A DNA stretch of 64,000 nucleotides from Acholeplasma equifetale ATCC 29724 (GTDB lineage Bacteria > Bacillota_I > Bacilli_A > Acholeplasmatales > Acholeplasmataceae). Shown here one piece after another: positions 9,014-16,297 of the stretch. Location: NCBI RefSeq assembly GCF_000687735.1, contig NZ_JHXL01000003.1, forward strand, positions 1-64,000, written 5' to 3'. The first letter of the stretch is position 1. Every line of letters begins with the position of its first letter. Position numbers and translations under genes: made by a program. Under the pieces are notes generated by a model. That model made no database searches. It was not told the DNA's origin and was given only the letters and a program-made list of their open reading frames with translations.

Positions 9014-9063
9014 AAAAACACCTCTTTACTGATAATAATATACCATACTTTAGAGGTGTTTTT
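9014..9063 (-). terminator. Hairpin terminator of metQ-like gene whose 3' arm is the mscS ribosome-binding site
   Basis: On the minus strand AAAAACACCTCT (9063-9052) pairs perfectly with AGAGGTGTTTTT (9025-9014), followed by T and the mscS ATG at 9011. The 26-nt loop is AT-rich. The same bases are both terminator stem and mscS Shine-Dalgarno. Confidence 0.7.
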
Positions 9064-9073
9064 GTTATATTCG

Positions 9074-9871
9074 TTAAAATGCAGGAATTGCAGCGTAACC
9101 GTAATTATCAATAATCCATTGTTTCACTTTTTCACTTGTTAAAATTTCAATGAATTTTTGAATTCTTGAATCATTTAACATAGAACTTCTTACAACAAAT
9201 GAAATTGCATAGGTTTGAGTAATTTCATTGATTTCTTCATTAAATAGGAATTCGCTATCATCACCTAAATTAATAGCTGTTTTAGCATAACTAGGATACA
9301 TGATTGCTAAACGTTTACCACTATCGCGATATTTAAAAGCAGTATCTAGTAATCCGTGTTGTTCAAATTTTAAATTTTTCGGATTTGATACAATGTCATC
9401 TAATGTCGCATCAGTGGTTTTACCTTCTTTTAAAGTGATCAAACCAGCACTTTGTAAGAGTAGCAATGCTCTTGATGTATTAACAACATCAATAGGCATA
9501 TAAATAGTTTCGTTTTCTTCAATATCTTCAACAGATTCGTAGTAAGCACTATATAACGCAAATTTTGAGTGATATACAGGTTGAGCAACAACTAAATCAG
9601 CATTTTGTGCGTTATTAAAGAAATTCATAAAATGTTGATGTTGAATTAAATTACCATCCATTTCATTTCTAAAGAGAAGTGCGTTTTGAGCATTGTAGTC
9701 CATTTGAAGTTTACGAACCTTTATACCTTCTTTTTCTAAATCGGATTCAATTAAATCAACAATTTGTGGCATTGGATAAAAATCAACACCAATGATAAGT
9801 GCATCATCATTACTACATGAAATAAGTAATAATGATAATAATAATGTAAATATGATGTATAGTTTCTTCAT
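9074..9871 (-). CDS. metQ: MetQ/NLPA-family substrate-binding lipoprotein
   Basis: A 265-residue extracytoplasmic lipoprotein of the NLPA family, the binding protein of methionine-type ABC importers. The signal peptide MKKLYIIFTLLLSLLLIS ends in a lipobox with Cys19. The body has YPMPQIVDLIESDLEKEG, NEMDGNLIQHQHFMNFFN (the MetQ DANYFQHxPYL region) and YMPIDVVNTSRALLLL. I prefer ATG at 9871 (AAAGG upstream, proper signal peptide) over the longer frame from 9925, which begins with a non-signal-like stretch. It is the last of three importer genes. Methionine as substrate is from family knowledge only. Confidence 0.87.
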   Translation of the reverse strand: MKKLYIIFTLLLSLLLISCSNDDALIIGVDFYPMPQIVDLIESDLEKEGIKVRKLQMDYNAQNALLFRNEMDGNLIQHQHFMNFFNNAQNADLVVAQPVYHSKFALYSAYYESVEDIEENETIYMPIDVVNTSRALLLLQSAGLITLKEGKTTDATLDDIVSNPKNLKFEQHGLLDTAFKYRDSGKRLAIMYPSYAKTAINLGDDSEFLFNEEINEITQTYAISFVVRSSMLNDSRIQKFIEILTSEKVKQWIIDNYGYAAIPAF

Positions 9872-9872
9872 G

Positions 9873-10553
9873 TTATAAACCTTTCTTTTTCTTTTTGTTA
9901 TAATGATTTGCAAGTATAGAACCAAGTAATTGGATAAACTGTACTAATAGAATGATAATAATGATTGAAAACCACATGAGTTCTTCACCGACAGGAGAAT
10001 AATAACCCATTTGAATTGCAGTAAAACCCAATCCACCACCACCAATTATATAGACGACGGTAGAATATGCTAATAAACTAATTAAAGATGAAGTGTAACC
10101 GAGTATTAAAGAACTCTTAGCTTCTTTGAAAATAAAATATTTAAATAATTGGAATTTTGATGCACCATATGCATAAGCTAAATCAAAAATATAAGGATTT
10201 AAATCAATAATCGATTGCTCAACGAGTCTTGCGACTGTTGCGATGCCAATTAAACTTAATGAAAGTATGGATGGGATAAAACCAATACTTGTACCAAATA
10301 ATGTATAAGATACTGGGATAATTAAGATCATAAGAAGTATAAATGGAATTGAACGAATGATACTAACACTGATAGATAAGAACGATGCTATCCATTTATT
10401 TTGATAAGGGCGATTTTTTCCATAAAGAGCAAGTATAAAACCAACAATTGTGCCAAGTGGTAAAGAAATTAGAAATGAAATAAGTAATAGGTATAATGTT
10501 TCAATAGTCGCTTGTGTAAGATCACTTTGAAGTGAAAATGTTATGATTGCCAT
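9873..10553 (-). CDS. metI: MetI-type ABC importer permease
   Basis: A 226-residue inner-membrane permease with about five helices. The EAA-like loop GASKFQLFKYFIFKEAKSSLILGY contacts the ATPase. The N-terminal TIETLYLLLISFLISLPLGTI and C-terminal GGGGLGFTAIQMGY segments are typical of MetI (GAVGGGGLG). It starts 12 bp inside the end of the ATPase gene and ends one base before the lipoprotein start, so the three genes are one operon. Start ATG 10553 is preceded by GAGGAACTTTT. Confidence 0.92.
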   Translation of the reverse strand: MAIITFSLQSDLTQATIETLYLLLISFLISLPLGTIVGFILALYGKNRPYQNKWIASFLSISVSIIRSIPFILLMILIIPVSYTLFGTSIGFIPSILSLSLIGIATVARLVEQSIIDLNPYIFDLAYAYGASKFQLFKYFIFKEAKSSLILGYTSSLISLLAYSTVVYIIGGGGLGFTAIQMGYYSPVGEELMWFSIIIIILLVQFIQLLGSILANHYNKKKKKGL

Positions 10554-11269
10554 AAAAGTTCCTCGTAAGTATATGATTTTAATTTGTGATTACTTATTTT
10601 TTCTATGCGTTTAACTTTACCATTTTCAAGCAACATGACACGCTCACATAAATATTTAATTGCATCAATTTGATGTGATATAAAAATGATTGTTGGTTTA
10701 AATGTTTTATGGATTTTTAATATTAAATCTAAAATATCAAAACTTGTTTCTAAATCTAAAGAAGAAGTGATTTCATCTAAGAATAATATATTAGGTTCTG
10801 TCACTAAAGCTCTTGCAATTGAAATTCTTTGAGCTTCACCACCAGATAGAGTAATTGGATATTCATTTGCTTTGTGACTTAATCCAACAAACTCTAACAT
10901 TTCTTTGGCGCGTTTAATTTGAACGTCTTTTGGAACCTTTAAGATTTTTAAAGGTAATAAGATGTTGTCTAAAACAGTCAAATTATATAATAAAGAAAAG
11001 TTTTGATATACAAAAGATGTTGAACGTAAAAATGTTGTCTTTTCTTTTGTGTTGAATGTTAAAGTGTTCTTATTATCTATAAAATATTCGCCGGTATCTG
11101 GTTTTAATTGAAGTGATAAAATCTTTAATAAAGTTGACTTACCTACACCGCTTTTACCAACTATTCCAAAGATTTCACCATCTTGAATTTCTAAGTTTAT
11201 GTTATCTAGTGCAATCTGTTTTTCTTTGTTGGTATAAAAATATTTAGATATATTTTTTAATTTCAACAT
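10541..11269 (-). CDS. metN: MetN-type ABC importer ATPase, lacking the C-terminal regulatory domain
   Basis: A 242-residue ABC ATPase. Walker A is GIVGKSGVGKST, signature LSGGEAQRISIARA, Walker B NILFLDEITSSLD, H-loop FISHQ. It energises uptake with the MetI/MetQ-like proteins. Classical MetN proteins are about 340 residues and carry a C-terminal NIL (ACT-like) domain that binds methionine and inhibits transport; this one ends soon after the nucleotide-binding domain. No T-box or S-box is visible in the short leader (11270-11301). Confidence 0.88.
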   Translation of the reverse strand: MLKLKNISKYFYTNKEKQIALDNINLEIQDGEIFGIVGKSGVGKSTLLKILSLQLKPDTGEYFIDNKNTLTFNTKEKTTFLRSTSFVYQNFSLLYNLTVLDNILLPLKILKVPKDVQIKRAKEMLEFVGLSHKANEYPITLSGGEAQRISIARALVTEPNILFLDEITSSLDLETSFDILDLILKIHKTFKPTIIFISHQIDAIKYLCERVMLLENGKVKRIEKISNHKLKSYTYEELLWQS

Positions 11270-11295
11270 ATAGATCCCTCTTAGTTTCCTACACT

Positions 11296-11301
11296 ATTAT
11301 A
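11296..11301 (-). promoter_or_regulatory. -10 element for the metNIQ-like operon
   Basis: Minus-strand TATAAT about 27 bp upstream of the metN-like ATG. No good -35 is seen at 17 bp. The leader is too short for a riboswitch. Confidence 0.5.
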
Positions 11302-11365
11302 CTTAAAAGGATATATGCTATATTCTTAACTTGCATAAAAAACGAAAATATCGTAAATATTATAG

Positions 11366-11371
11366 TATAAT
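11366..11371 (+). promoter_or_regulatory. -10 element for the orphan ATPase gene
   Basis: TATAAT in GTATAATAC, 38 bp before the GTG start; divergent from the metN promoter. No -35 consensus at the right distance. Confidence 0.5.
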
Positions 11372-11403
11372 ACTAATATAACAGTAAAAAAGAGTTGATA
11401 AAA

Positions 11404-12591
11404 GTGAAAATATCGAAAATAGTTATAAGTAATTATAAATGTATTAAAGAAAGATTTGTTTTAGAACTTGATAATGTATCAACTGCAATATTTGGTAATT
11501 TAGGTACTGGAAAAACCACACTTGTTGAATCACTATATGATTTTTATCAAGGCTTTTCAAATGGTTTTAAATATTCTAAAAATCAAGTTGATAATCATAC
11601 AAAATATACATTTGAATTTCATATTCAAAATATAATTTACGCATACGAAGTAGTCATTAATTTTGAGCGTAATGAAATAGTTGAAGAAATACTATTTAAT
11701 ATATCTAAAAAAGAAATATATTTTAAAAGAAGTTCGAATGATCTTATTTTTTCAGCACTTAAAAAATTATTTAATGAAACAGACTTTTTAAGACTTCAGA
11801 CATATATGTATGATCTTCGATTTGATAGAAGAAGTTTGATACTATCTGAACTTTATCAAAAAGATTTTAGTGATTCGCCTCAAACGAAGTTTATAGACTA
11901 TATTGGTCAATTAATTCATAAAATGTATATTGATTATGATAATGATTTTATTAAATTTTATTCGAACATTACTGATAGTCACTATAAAGAATTGATTCAA
12001 CTTTTAACGAAATTAAATTTACCAATAGAAGCAATCAAGTATAAAAAATTAGAATTAGATGATTTGAGGATGTTGCTAAATCGACATCGATATGATCATT
12101 TAATTGATATGTATCGAAATGAAATGATATTATCGAATAAAAATGAATTTTTCGTATATAGTTATGGATATTTATTAAAACTTAAGGGGCAAAATTTCGA
12201 TGATTTAGATATCAATATGCTTGAATTTCACTTTAAAGACGAAAGTGTTTTAAATTTTCATCAGTTATCAAGAGGATTAAAAAATCTTTTAATTAAGCTT
12301 ATGTATTTATTAAGAACTGAAAGAAATGTTTTATATATCGTTGATGATATGTTTGATTCAATTGATTATAAGTTATCTTTAGAAGTTATTTATTATATAA
12401 AAGAAAGATTGAAAAACTTCGATTCAGCAATTCTTTTTACAACAAATCAGTATTTATTATTTGATCAAAATGTATTTAATCAAAAAGAGATGTATATATT
12501 AGAATACAAGAATAATCTAAGACTTAGTAGGCTTGATACGCTAGGCATTCGAAAAGATAAAAAATTATTAAATTGGTATCTTGAACAATAA
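11404..12591 (+). CDS. RecF/SMC-like AAA ATPase of unknown function
   Basis: A 395-residue ABC-type ATPase resembling the AAA_15/21 group (RecF- and OLD-like heads). It opens with KISKIVISNYKCIKE, then a Walker A GNLGTGKTT at residues ~31-39. A degenerate signature LSRGLKNLLIKL sits near residue 300, followed by Walker B NVLYIVDDMFDSID and an ILFTTNQ switch region. The middle is helical. No TOPRIM or nuclease domain is present, and length and context do not fit RecF. I prefer GTG 11404 (AAAAAGAG 8-10 bp upstream) over TTG 11395, which leaves no spacing. It is alone between terminators; related ATPases often act in phage defence, but nothing here proves that. Confidence 0.72.
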   Translation: MKISKIVISNYKCIKERFVLELDNVSTAIFGNLGTGKTTLVESLYDFYQGFSNGFKYSKNQVDNHTKYTFEFHIQNIIYAYEVVINFERNEIVEEILFNISKKEIYFKRSSNDLIFSALKKLFNETDFLRLQTYMYDLRFDRRSLILSELYQKDFSDSPQTKFIDYIGQLIHKMYIDYDNDFIKFYSNITDSHYKELIQLLTKLNLPIEAIKYKKLELDDLRMLLNRHRYDHLIDMYRNEMILSNKNEFFVYSYGYLLKLKGQNFDDLDINMLEFHFKDESVLNFHQLSRGLKNLLIKLMYLLRTERNVLYIVDDMFDSIDYKLSLEVIYYIKERLKNFDSAILFTTNQYLLFDQNVFNQKEMYILEYKNNLRLSRLDTLGIRKDKKLLNWYLEQ

Positions 12592-12617
12592 AAAAATCGG
12601 TTTAATACCGATTTTTA
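12592..12617. terminator. Bidirectional intrinsic terminator
   Basis: AAAAATCGGT, TTAAT loop, ACCGATTTTT between converging genes; it overlaps the stop of the aldo/keto reductase gene. Confidence 0.88.
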
Positions 12618-13607
12618 TTTTCCAATAATCTCATCAATCATTTTAAGTTCTTCATCAGTAAATTCTAAATTATCTAAAACTTGAAGATTTTCATAAAGTT
12701 GAGAAAGTTTAGAAGTAGATATTAAGGTTGATGTCATTTTGGGATTTCTAATGACCCATGCTAAAGCCATTTGTGCGATAGATTGATTGCGTGCTTTGGC
12801 AATTACATCTAATTGTTTTAGTTTGTATCTTACTTCTTCAGTAATATCTTTTTTCGTAAACCAAATTGAATTTGGATTGTTAGCTCTTGAATCTTTTGGA
12901 ATATCATCAATGTATTTATTTGTTAATAGACCTTGTTGAAGAGCGCTATAACAAATTGATCCACCACCTAACTCGTCAAATTGGGTATCTAATAAACCAT
13001 CATGTTCAATCCAACGATTTAACATTGAATAACTAGGTTGTGTAATCACGTATGGTACATTAAGAACGCGTAAGATTTTGTAAGCTTCTTTAAGCTGTTG
13101 ACTATTATAATTAGATAAACCAATATATAAAGCTTTACCCTGTAAAACAATATCTCTTAATGCAAGCATGGTCTCATAAAGATCCGTTTCTTCATCAAAT
13201 CGATGATGGTAAAAGATATCAACATAAGGGATACCTAGACGTTCTAATGATTGATCAATTGAACTCATTAAGTATTTTCTAGAACCACCATTCTGATATG
13301 GTCCTTCCCACATTTTAAAACCAGCTTTTGTTGAAATAATAAGTTCATCTCTATAAGGTAATAATACCTCTTTTAAAATTCTTCCAAAAACCATTTCGGC
13401 ATATCCTGGAGGTGGACCGTAGTTATTTGCTAAATCAAAATGAGTAATGCCGTGATTAAAAGCTTCGATAATCATTTTCTTACAAAGTTCATAATCGTTA
13501 TCTTTAGAAAAATTTTGCCATAAACCAAAAGATAAAACCGGAAGCTTAAGTCCGCTTTTTCCGAGTTTACGATAAATCATTTTATTGTATCGATCAGGAT
13601 TAATCAT
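12615..13607 (-). CDS. Aldo/keto reductase (YghZ/Kv-beta-like)
   Basis: A 330-residue NADPH-dependent aldo/keto reductase of the AKR14/Kv-beta-like group, acting on small aldehydes in the cytosol. The family pattern is YRKLGKSGLKLPVLSFGLW, HFDLANNYGPPPGYAE (catalytic Asp/Tyr), ISTKAGFKMWEGPYQNGGS (catalytic Lys), YVDIFYHHRFD (catalytic His region) and GLSNYNSQQL. I chose ATG 13607 because AAGGGG precedes it by 6 bp; the longer frame to 13670 would run into the peptidase T terminator. The physiological substrate is not known. Confidence 0.92.
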   Translation of the reverse strand: MINPDRYNKMIYRKLGKSGLKLPVLSFGLWQNFSKDNDYELCKKMIIEAFNHGITHFDLANNYGPPPGYAEMVFGRILKEVLLPYRDELIISTKAGFKMWEGPYQNGGSRKYLMSSIDQSLERLGIPYVDIFYHHRFDEETDLYETMLALRDIVLQGKALYIGLSNYNSQQLKEAYKILRVLNVPYVITQPSYSMLNRWIEHDGLLDTQFDELGGGSICYSALQQGLLTNKYIDDIPKDSRANNPNSIWFTKKDITEEVRYKLKQLDVIAKARNQSIAQMALAWVIRNPKMTSTLISTSKLSQLYENLQVLDNLEFTDEELKMIDEIIGK

Positions 13608-13641
13608 ATTACACCCCTTTTTTATTATTATATATTGAAAA

Positions 13642-13667
13642 AATAAAAAAAGCCATTGCTGGCTTTT
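13642..13667 (-). terminator. Intrinsic terminator after pepT
   Basis: Minus strand GAAAAGCCA, GCAA loop, TGGCTTTTTTT directly at the pepT stop. Confidence 0.85.
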
Positions 13668-14884
13668 CATGAATTAGCAATTTCTTGAACTAAATAAGTA
13701 AGTATTTCAACAGCTTTTTCCATTTGGTTGATACTTGCAAATTCTAAACGACCATGGAAATGGAATGCACCTGTTCCAAGGTTTGGACATGGAAGACCGC
13801 CATATGTTAGTCTTGCACCATCGGTACCACCACGAATGGCTTCAAATTTTGGAGTTATGTTTGCTTTTTTAGTTGCATTTACAGCGTAATCAATAATATA
13901 CATGTTTTTCTTTATAATTTCAGCCATGTTTAAATATTGTTCTTTAATGACTAGTGATACGGCTTCGTATCCATATTTTTGATTTAAGTAATCTTTTATT
14001 ACGTTGAATTCATGAATTTGTTGTTTAAATTCATCTAAATTGTGATTTCTAATAATATATTCTGCAACTGCATATTCAACAGAACCTTCTGTTCTTGTTA
14101 AGTGGTTAAAACCTTCATAACCTTCAGTAAAAGCTGGATTTTTAAATGTTGGTAACATATTAAAAAATTCCATACTTAAATGCTGAGCATTAATCATTTT
14201 ATTTTTTGCAGAACCTGGATGAATGGACTTTCCTATAAATGAAACCTTAGCAGAAGCGGCATTAAAGTTTTCGTATTCAATGCCTCCAACTTCAGAACCG
14301 TCCATTGTATACGCAAATTGTGCTTTGAACCAGTCGTAATTAAAACGATCCGCACCTTTACCAATTTCTTCATCAGGAGTGAAGCAAATGTAAATATCAC
14401 CGTGTTCAATTGAAGGGTTTTCAATTAAACGTTCGATTAATTCCATAATTTCTGCAACACCAGCTTTATCATCAGCTCCAAGCAACGTATTACCATCGGT
14501 TGTAATAATATCATCACCGATAACTTTAGCTAATGAAGGATATTGACTTGGTTCCATACTATAATATTCGTTTAATTGAATTAAAGAACCATCATATTTT
14601 TTAATGATTTGTGGGTTAACAGGATAACCTGGTGCATCAAAAGATGTATCAACGTGAGCGATTAATCCAAAAGCTGGAATATTTTTTTTAGAATTTGATG
14701 GTAATTTAGAATAAACATAGCCGTCTTTATCTAAAAATGCATCTAATCCCATCGCTTTTAATTCATCAACTAACATTTTTGATAAGTTTAATTGTTTTGC
14801 TGTTGATGGAAAAGTATCTGAATTTGGATCAGATTGTGTATCAATTTTTACATATCTTATAAATCTATCAACTAATCTTGACAT
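13667..14884 (-). CDS. pepT: Peptidase T (tripeptide aminopeptidase)
   Basis: A 405-residue M20 zinc aminopeptidase that releases the N-terminal residue of tripeptides. Zinc-site motifs are LIAHVDTS, LGADDKAG, CFTPDEEIGKG, YTMDGSEVGGIEYENFNAAS and the final GAFHFHGRLEFAS. FIGKSIHPGSAKNKM belongs to the dimerisation lid typical of PepT. Length matches (about 408). It is a single-gene unit with its own terminator. Together with the M32 carboxypeptidase at 46242 it would support growth on peptides. Confidence 0.96.
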   Translation of the reverse strand: MSRLVDRFIRYVKIDTQSDPNSDTFPSTAKQLNLSKMLVDELKAMGLDAFLDKDGYVYSKLPSNSKKNIPAFGLIAHVDTSFDAPGYPVNPQIIKKYDGSLIQLNEYYSMEPSQYPSLAKVIGDDIITTDGNTLLGADDKAGVAEIMELIERLIENPSIEHGDIYICFTPDEEIGKGADRFNYDWFKAQFAYTMDGSEVGGIEYENFNAASAKVSFIGKSIHPGSAKNKMINAQHLSMEFFNMLPTFKNPAFTEGYEGFNHLTRTEGSVEYAVAEYIIRNHNLDEFKQQIHEFNVIKDYLNQKYGYEAVSLVIKEQYLNMAEIIKKNMYIIDYAVNATKKANITPKFEAIRGGTDGARLTYGGLPCPNLGTGAFHFHGRLEFASINQMEKAVEILTYLVQEIANS

Positions 14885-15026
14885 AATATCACCTTACTAT
14901 TTTCTAACTGTTATTAATTATATGCTAAATTAATTAAAAAATCAAAAAATCGAAGTCTAAAAAAGGTAAAAATAAAAAAAATTAATCGACAAATTAAAAA
15001 AATTAATTTTTACTTTATCATTTTTG

Positions 15027-15055
15027 TTGACAACCCATAAAAAAATAAATAAAAT
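15027..15055 (+). promoter_or_regulatory. Strong sigma-A promoter of the SHOCT/DUF2089-ABC exporter operon
   Basis: TTGACA (15027-15032), 17-bp spacer, TAAAAT (15050-15055). It is flanked by repeated AAAAAAATTAA/AATTAA blocks at ~14975-15013 and 15064-15080, possible operator half-sites. The rest of 14885-15026 is AT-rich and holds no gene. Confidence 0.8.
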
Positions 15056-15096
15056 TAAACTATCAATTAAAAAAATTAAGGAATTAATAGATAAAA

Positions 15097-15426
15097 ATGA
15101 AAAAAATTAAAATATTGAAAAAATTATCTAAAAGAAAATTATCAATTGAAGAAACTTATCAAAAGTTATTTATTGATCAAAAATATGTGAAACAAAAGCG
15201 ATCAAAAGTAAAGATTCATATAAAAATTAAAGAACATCGATTAATTAGCTTCTTTATAAATTTTATTTTTATCTTTCCAATTTCTATAAAAAGAATTAGT
15301 AAAATTCTAAAGAAAAATGAGAATTTTGAATTTGATATGACAGATATTGAAGAATTATTAAATTGTAAAGGGGTATCAATTGAGGTTATTAGTGATGAAG
15401 CAAATATTAATATAAAAACAGTATAG
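15097..15426 (+). CDS. Small basic protein with SHOCT-like N-terminus (diverged paralogue of the 15845 gene)
   Basis: A 109-residue basic protein. Residues ~6-25 (KILKKLSKRKLSIEETYQKL) fit the short bihelical SHOCT-like pattern seen in the two genes that follow. The remainder (VKIHIKIKE, a hydrophobic middle, then DIEELLNCKGVSIEVISDE) aligns in layout with the 15845 protein. I infer a paralogue that has become very basic and hydrophobic in the middle (SFFINFIFIFPISIK), perhaps membrane-contacting. It has no certain function. Ribosome-binding sequence before ATG 15097 is weak (AAGGAATTAATAG); it is first in the operon. Confidence 0.65.
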   Translation: MKKIKILKKLSKRKLSIEETYQKLFIDQKYVKQKRSKVKIHIKIKEHRLISFFINFIFIFPISIKRISKILKKNENFEFDMTDIEELLNCKGVSIEVISDEANINIKTV

Positions 15427-15440
15427 AAAGAGGTAAAAAA

Positions 15441-15842
15441 ATGAAAAAGAAAATGCCAGTTATTACTTGTTGTCCAATTTGTAATCATGATTTACATATT
15501 ACACAACTTAAATGCGATCATTGTGAAACAGAGATTAAAGGTGAATTTACATTCTCTAAATTTAATTATTTAGATTCAGAAACGCTTTATTTTATTGAAT
15601 TATTTATTAAAAACAGAGGAAATATTAAAGCTGTTGAAAAAGAAATGAATGTTAGTTATCCAACAGTTAAGAAATATTTAGAAGAAGCAATTATATCTTT
15701 AGGGTATACAGTTGAGGAAGACGATGAAAAAGTAGAAGAAATATCGAAAAATATTCATTTAAGTATTTTAGATCAAATTAAAGAAGGTCAACTTAAAGTT
15801 GATGAAGCAATTGAAAAAATTAAAAAATTAAAAGGAGAATAA
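15441..15842 (+). CDS. DUF2089 family zinc-ribbon/HTH protein
   Basis: A 133-residue probable DNA-binding regulator. The N-terminal CCPICNHDLHITQLKCDHCE is a four-cysteine zinc ribbon. Residues ~45-85 (SETLYFIELFIKNRGNIKAV, then MNVSYPTVKKYLEEAI) form a sigma-region-4-like helix-turn-helix; together these define DUF2089. The C-terminal ~20 residues (LDQIKEGQLKVDEAIEKIKK) repeat the SHOCT-like helix pair of its neighbours. RBS AAAGAGGTAAAA is before ATG 15441. DUF2089 genes often lie beside YvlB/LiaX-like genes, as here. A regulator of its own operon is the simplest reading. Confidence 0.85.
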   Translation: MKKKMPVITCCPICNHDLHITQLKCDHCETEIKGEFTFSKFNYLDSETLYFIELFIKNRGNIKAVEKEMNVSYPTVKKYLEEAIISLGYTVEEDDEKVEEISKNIHLSILDQIKEGQLKVDEAIEKIKKLKGE

Positions 15843-15844
15843 AC

Positions 15845-16219
15845 ATGGCTGATTTATTAAAAGAAGAAAGAATGAAAATTTTAGAATTATTAAAAGAAGG
15901 GAAAATTACCGCTGAAGAAGCAGAAAAATTATTAGAAGCTTTAAGTGATTCAAAAAATGAAAAAGTTGAATCAAATAAAAAGAATCCATTTAAAATGTTA
16001 AAAGTTCTAATTGATTCTGAGGATGGCGATAAGGTTAGAATTAATATACCTATTGAATTTGCAAAACTTCTTAAGAATGGTAAATTTGGAAATGTTAACC
16101 TTGATGATTTTGAAATAGATGTGGATTCAATTGTATCAATGGTTCAATCCGGTGTTAATGGAGAAATCATTAATATTGAATCAGAAGATGGCGATATTGT
16201 AAAAATTATAGTAGAATAA
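15845..16219 (+). CDS. SHOCT-like domain protein (YvlB/LiaX N-terminal type)
   Basis: A 124-residue acidic protein. Residues 5-32 (ERMKILELLKEGKITAEEAE and on) form the bihelical SHOCT-like motif found at the start of YvlB and LiaX, proteins of the envelope-stress response. The C-terminal half (VRINIPIEFAKLL, then IESEDGDIVKIIVE) is the short partner domain often seen with it. It starts 2 bp after the DUF2089 gene with GGAGAATAAAC before the ATG. Probably a small oligomerising or adaptor protein that works with DUF2089 in sensing; this is inference. Confidence 0.8.
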   Translation: MADLLKEERMKILELLKEGKITAEEAEKLLEALSDSKNEKVESNKKNPFKMLKVLIDSEDGDKVRINIPIEFAKLLKNGKFGNVNLDDFEIDVDSIVSMVQSGVNGEIINIESEDGDIVKIIVE

Positions 16220-16236
16220 TTACAATATGCTTTGAG

Positions 16237-16265
16237 GAAAGAACTTAATTATTTTAAGTTCTTTC
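16237..16265 (+). terminator. Hairpin between the regulatory genes and the ABC exporter (attenuator-like)
   Basis: GAAAGAACTTAA (16237-16248), 5-nt loop, TTAAGTTCTTTC (16254-16265): 12 perfect base pairs with only a broken T tract (TTCAT) after it. It may reduce rather than stop transcription. Confidence 0.55.
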
Positions 16266-16297
16266 TTCATAAAATAGGTAGAAAAGGAAAATGCATT

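Noticed and set aside
11270-11301. T-box or SAM riboswitch before the metN-like gene
   Set aside because: Only about 27 bp separate the -10 and the start codon, too short for either element.
11404-12591. RecF
   Set aside because: The protein has the P-loop head but differs in signature and context; it is not near dnaN or gyrB and stands alone.
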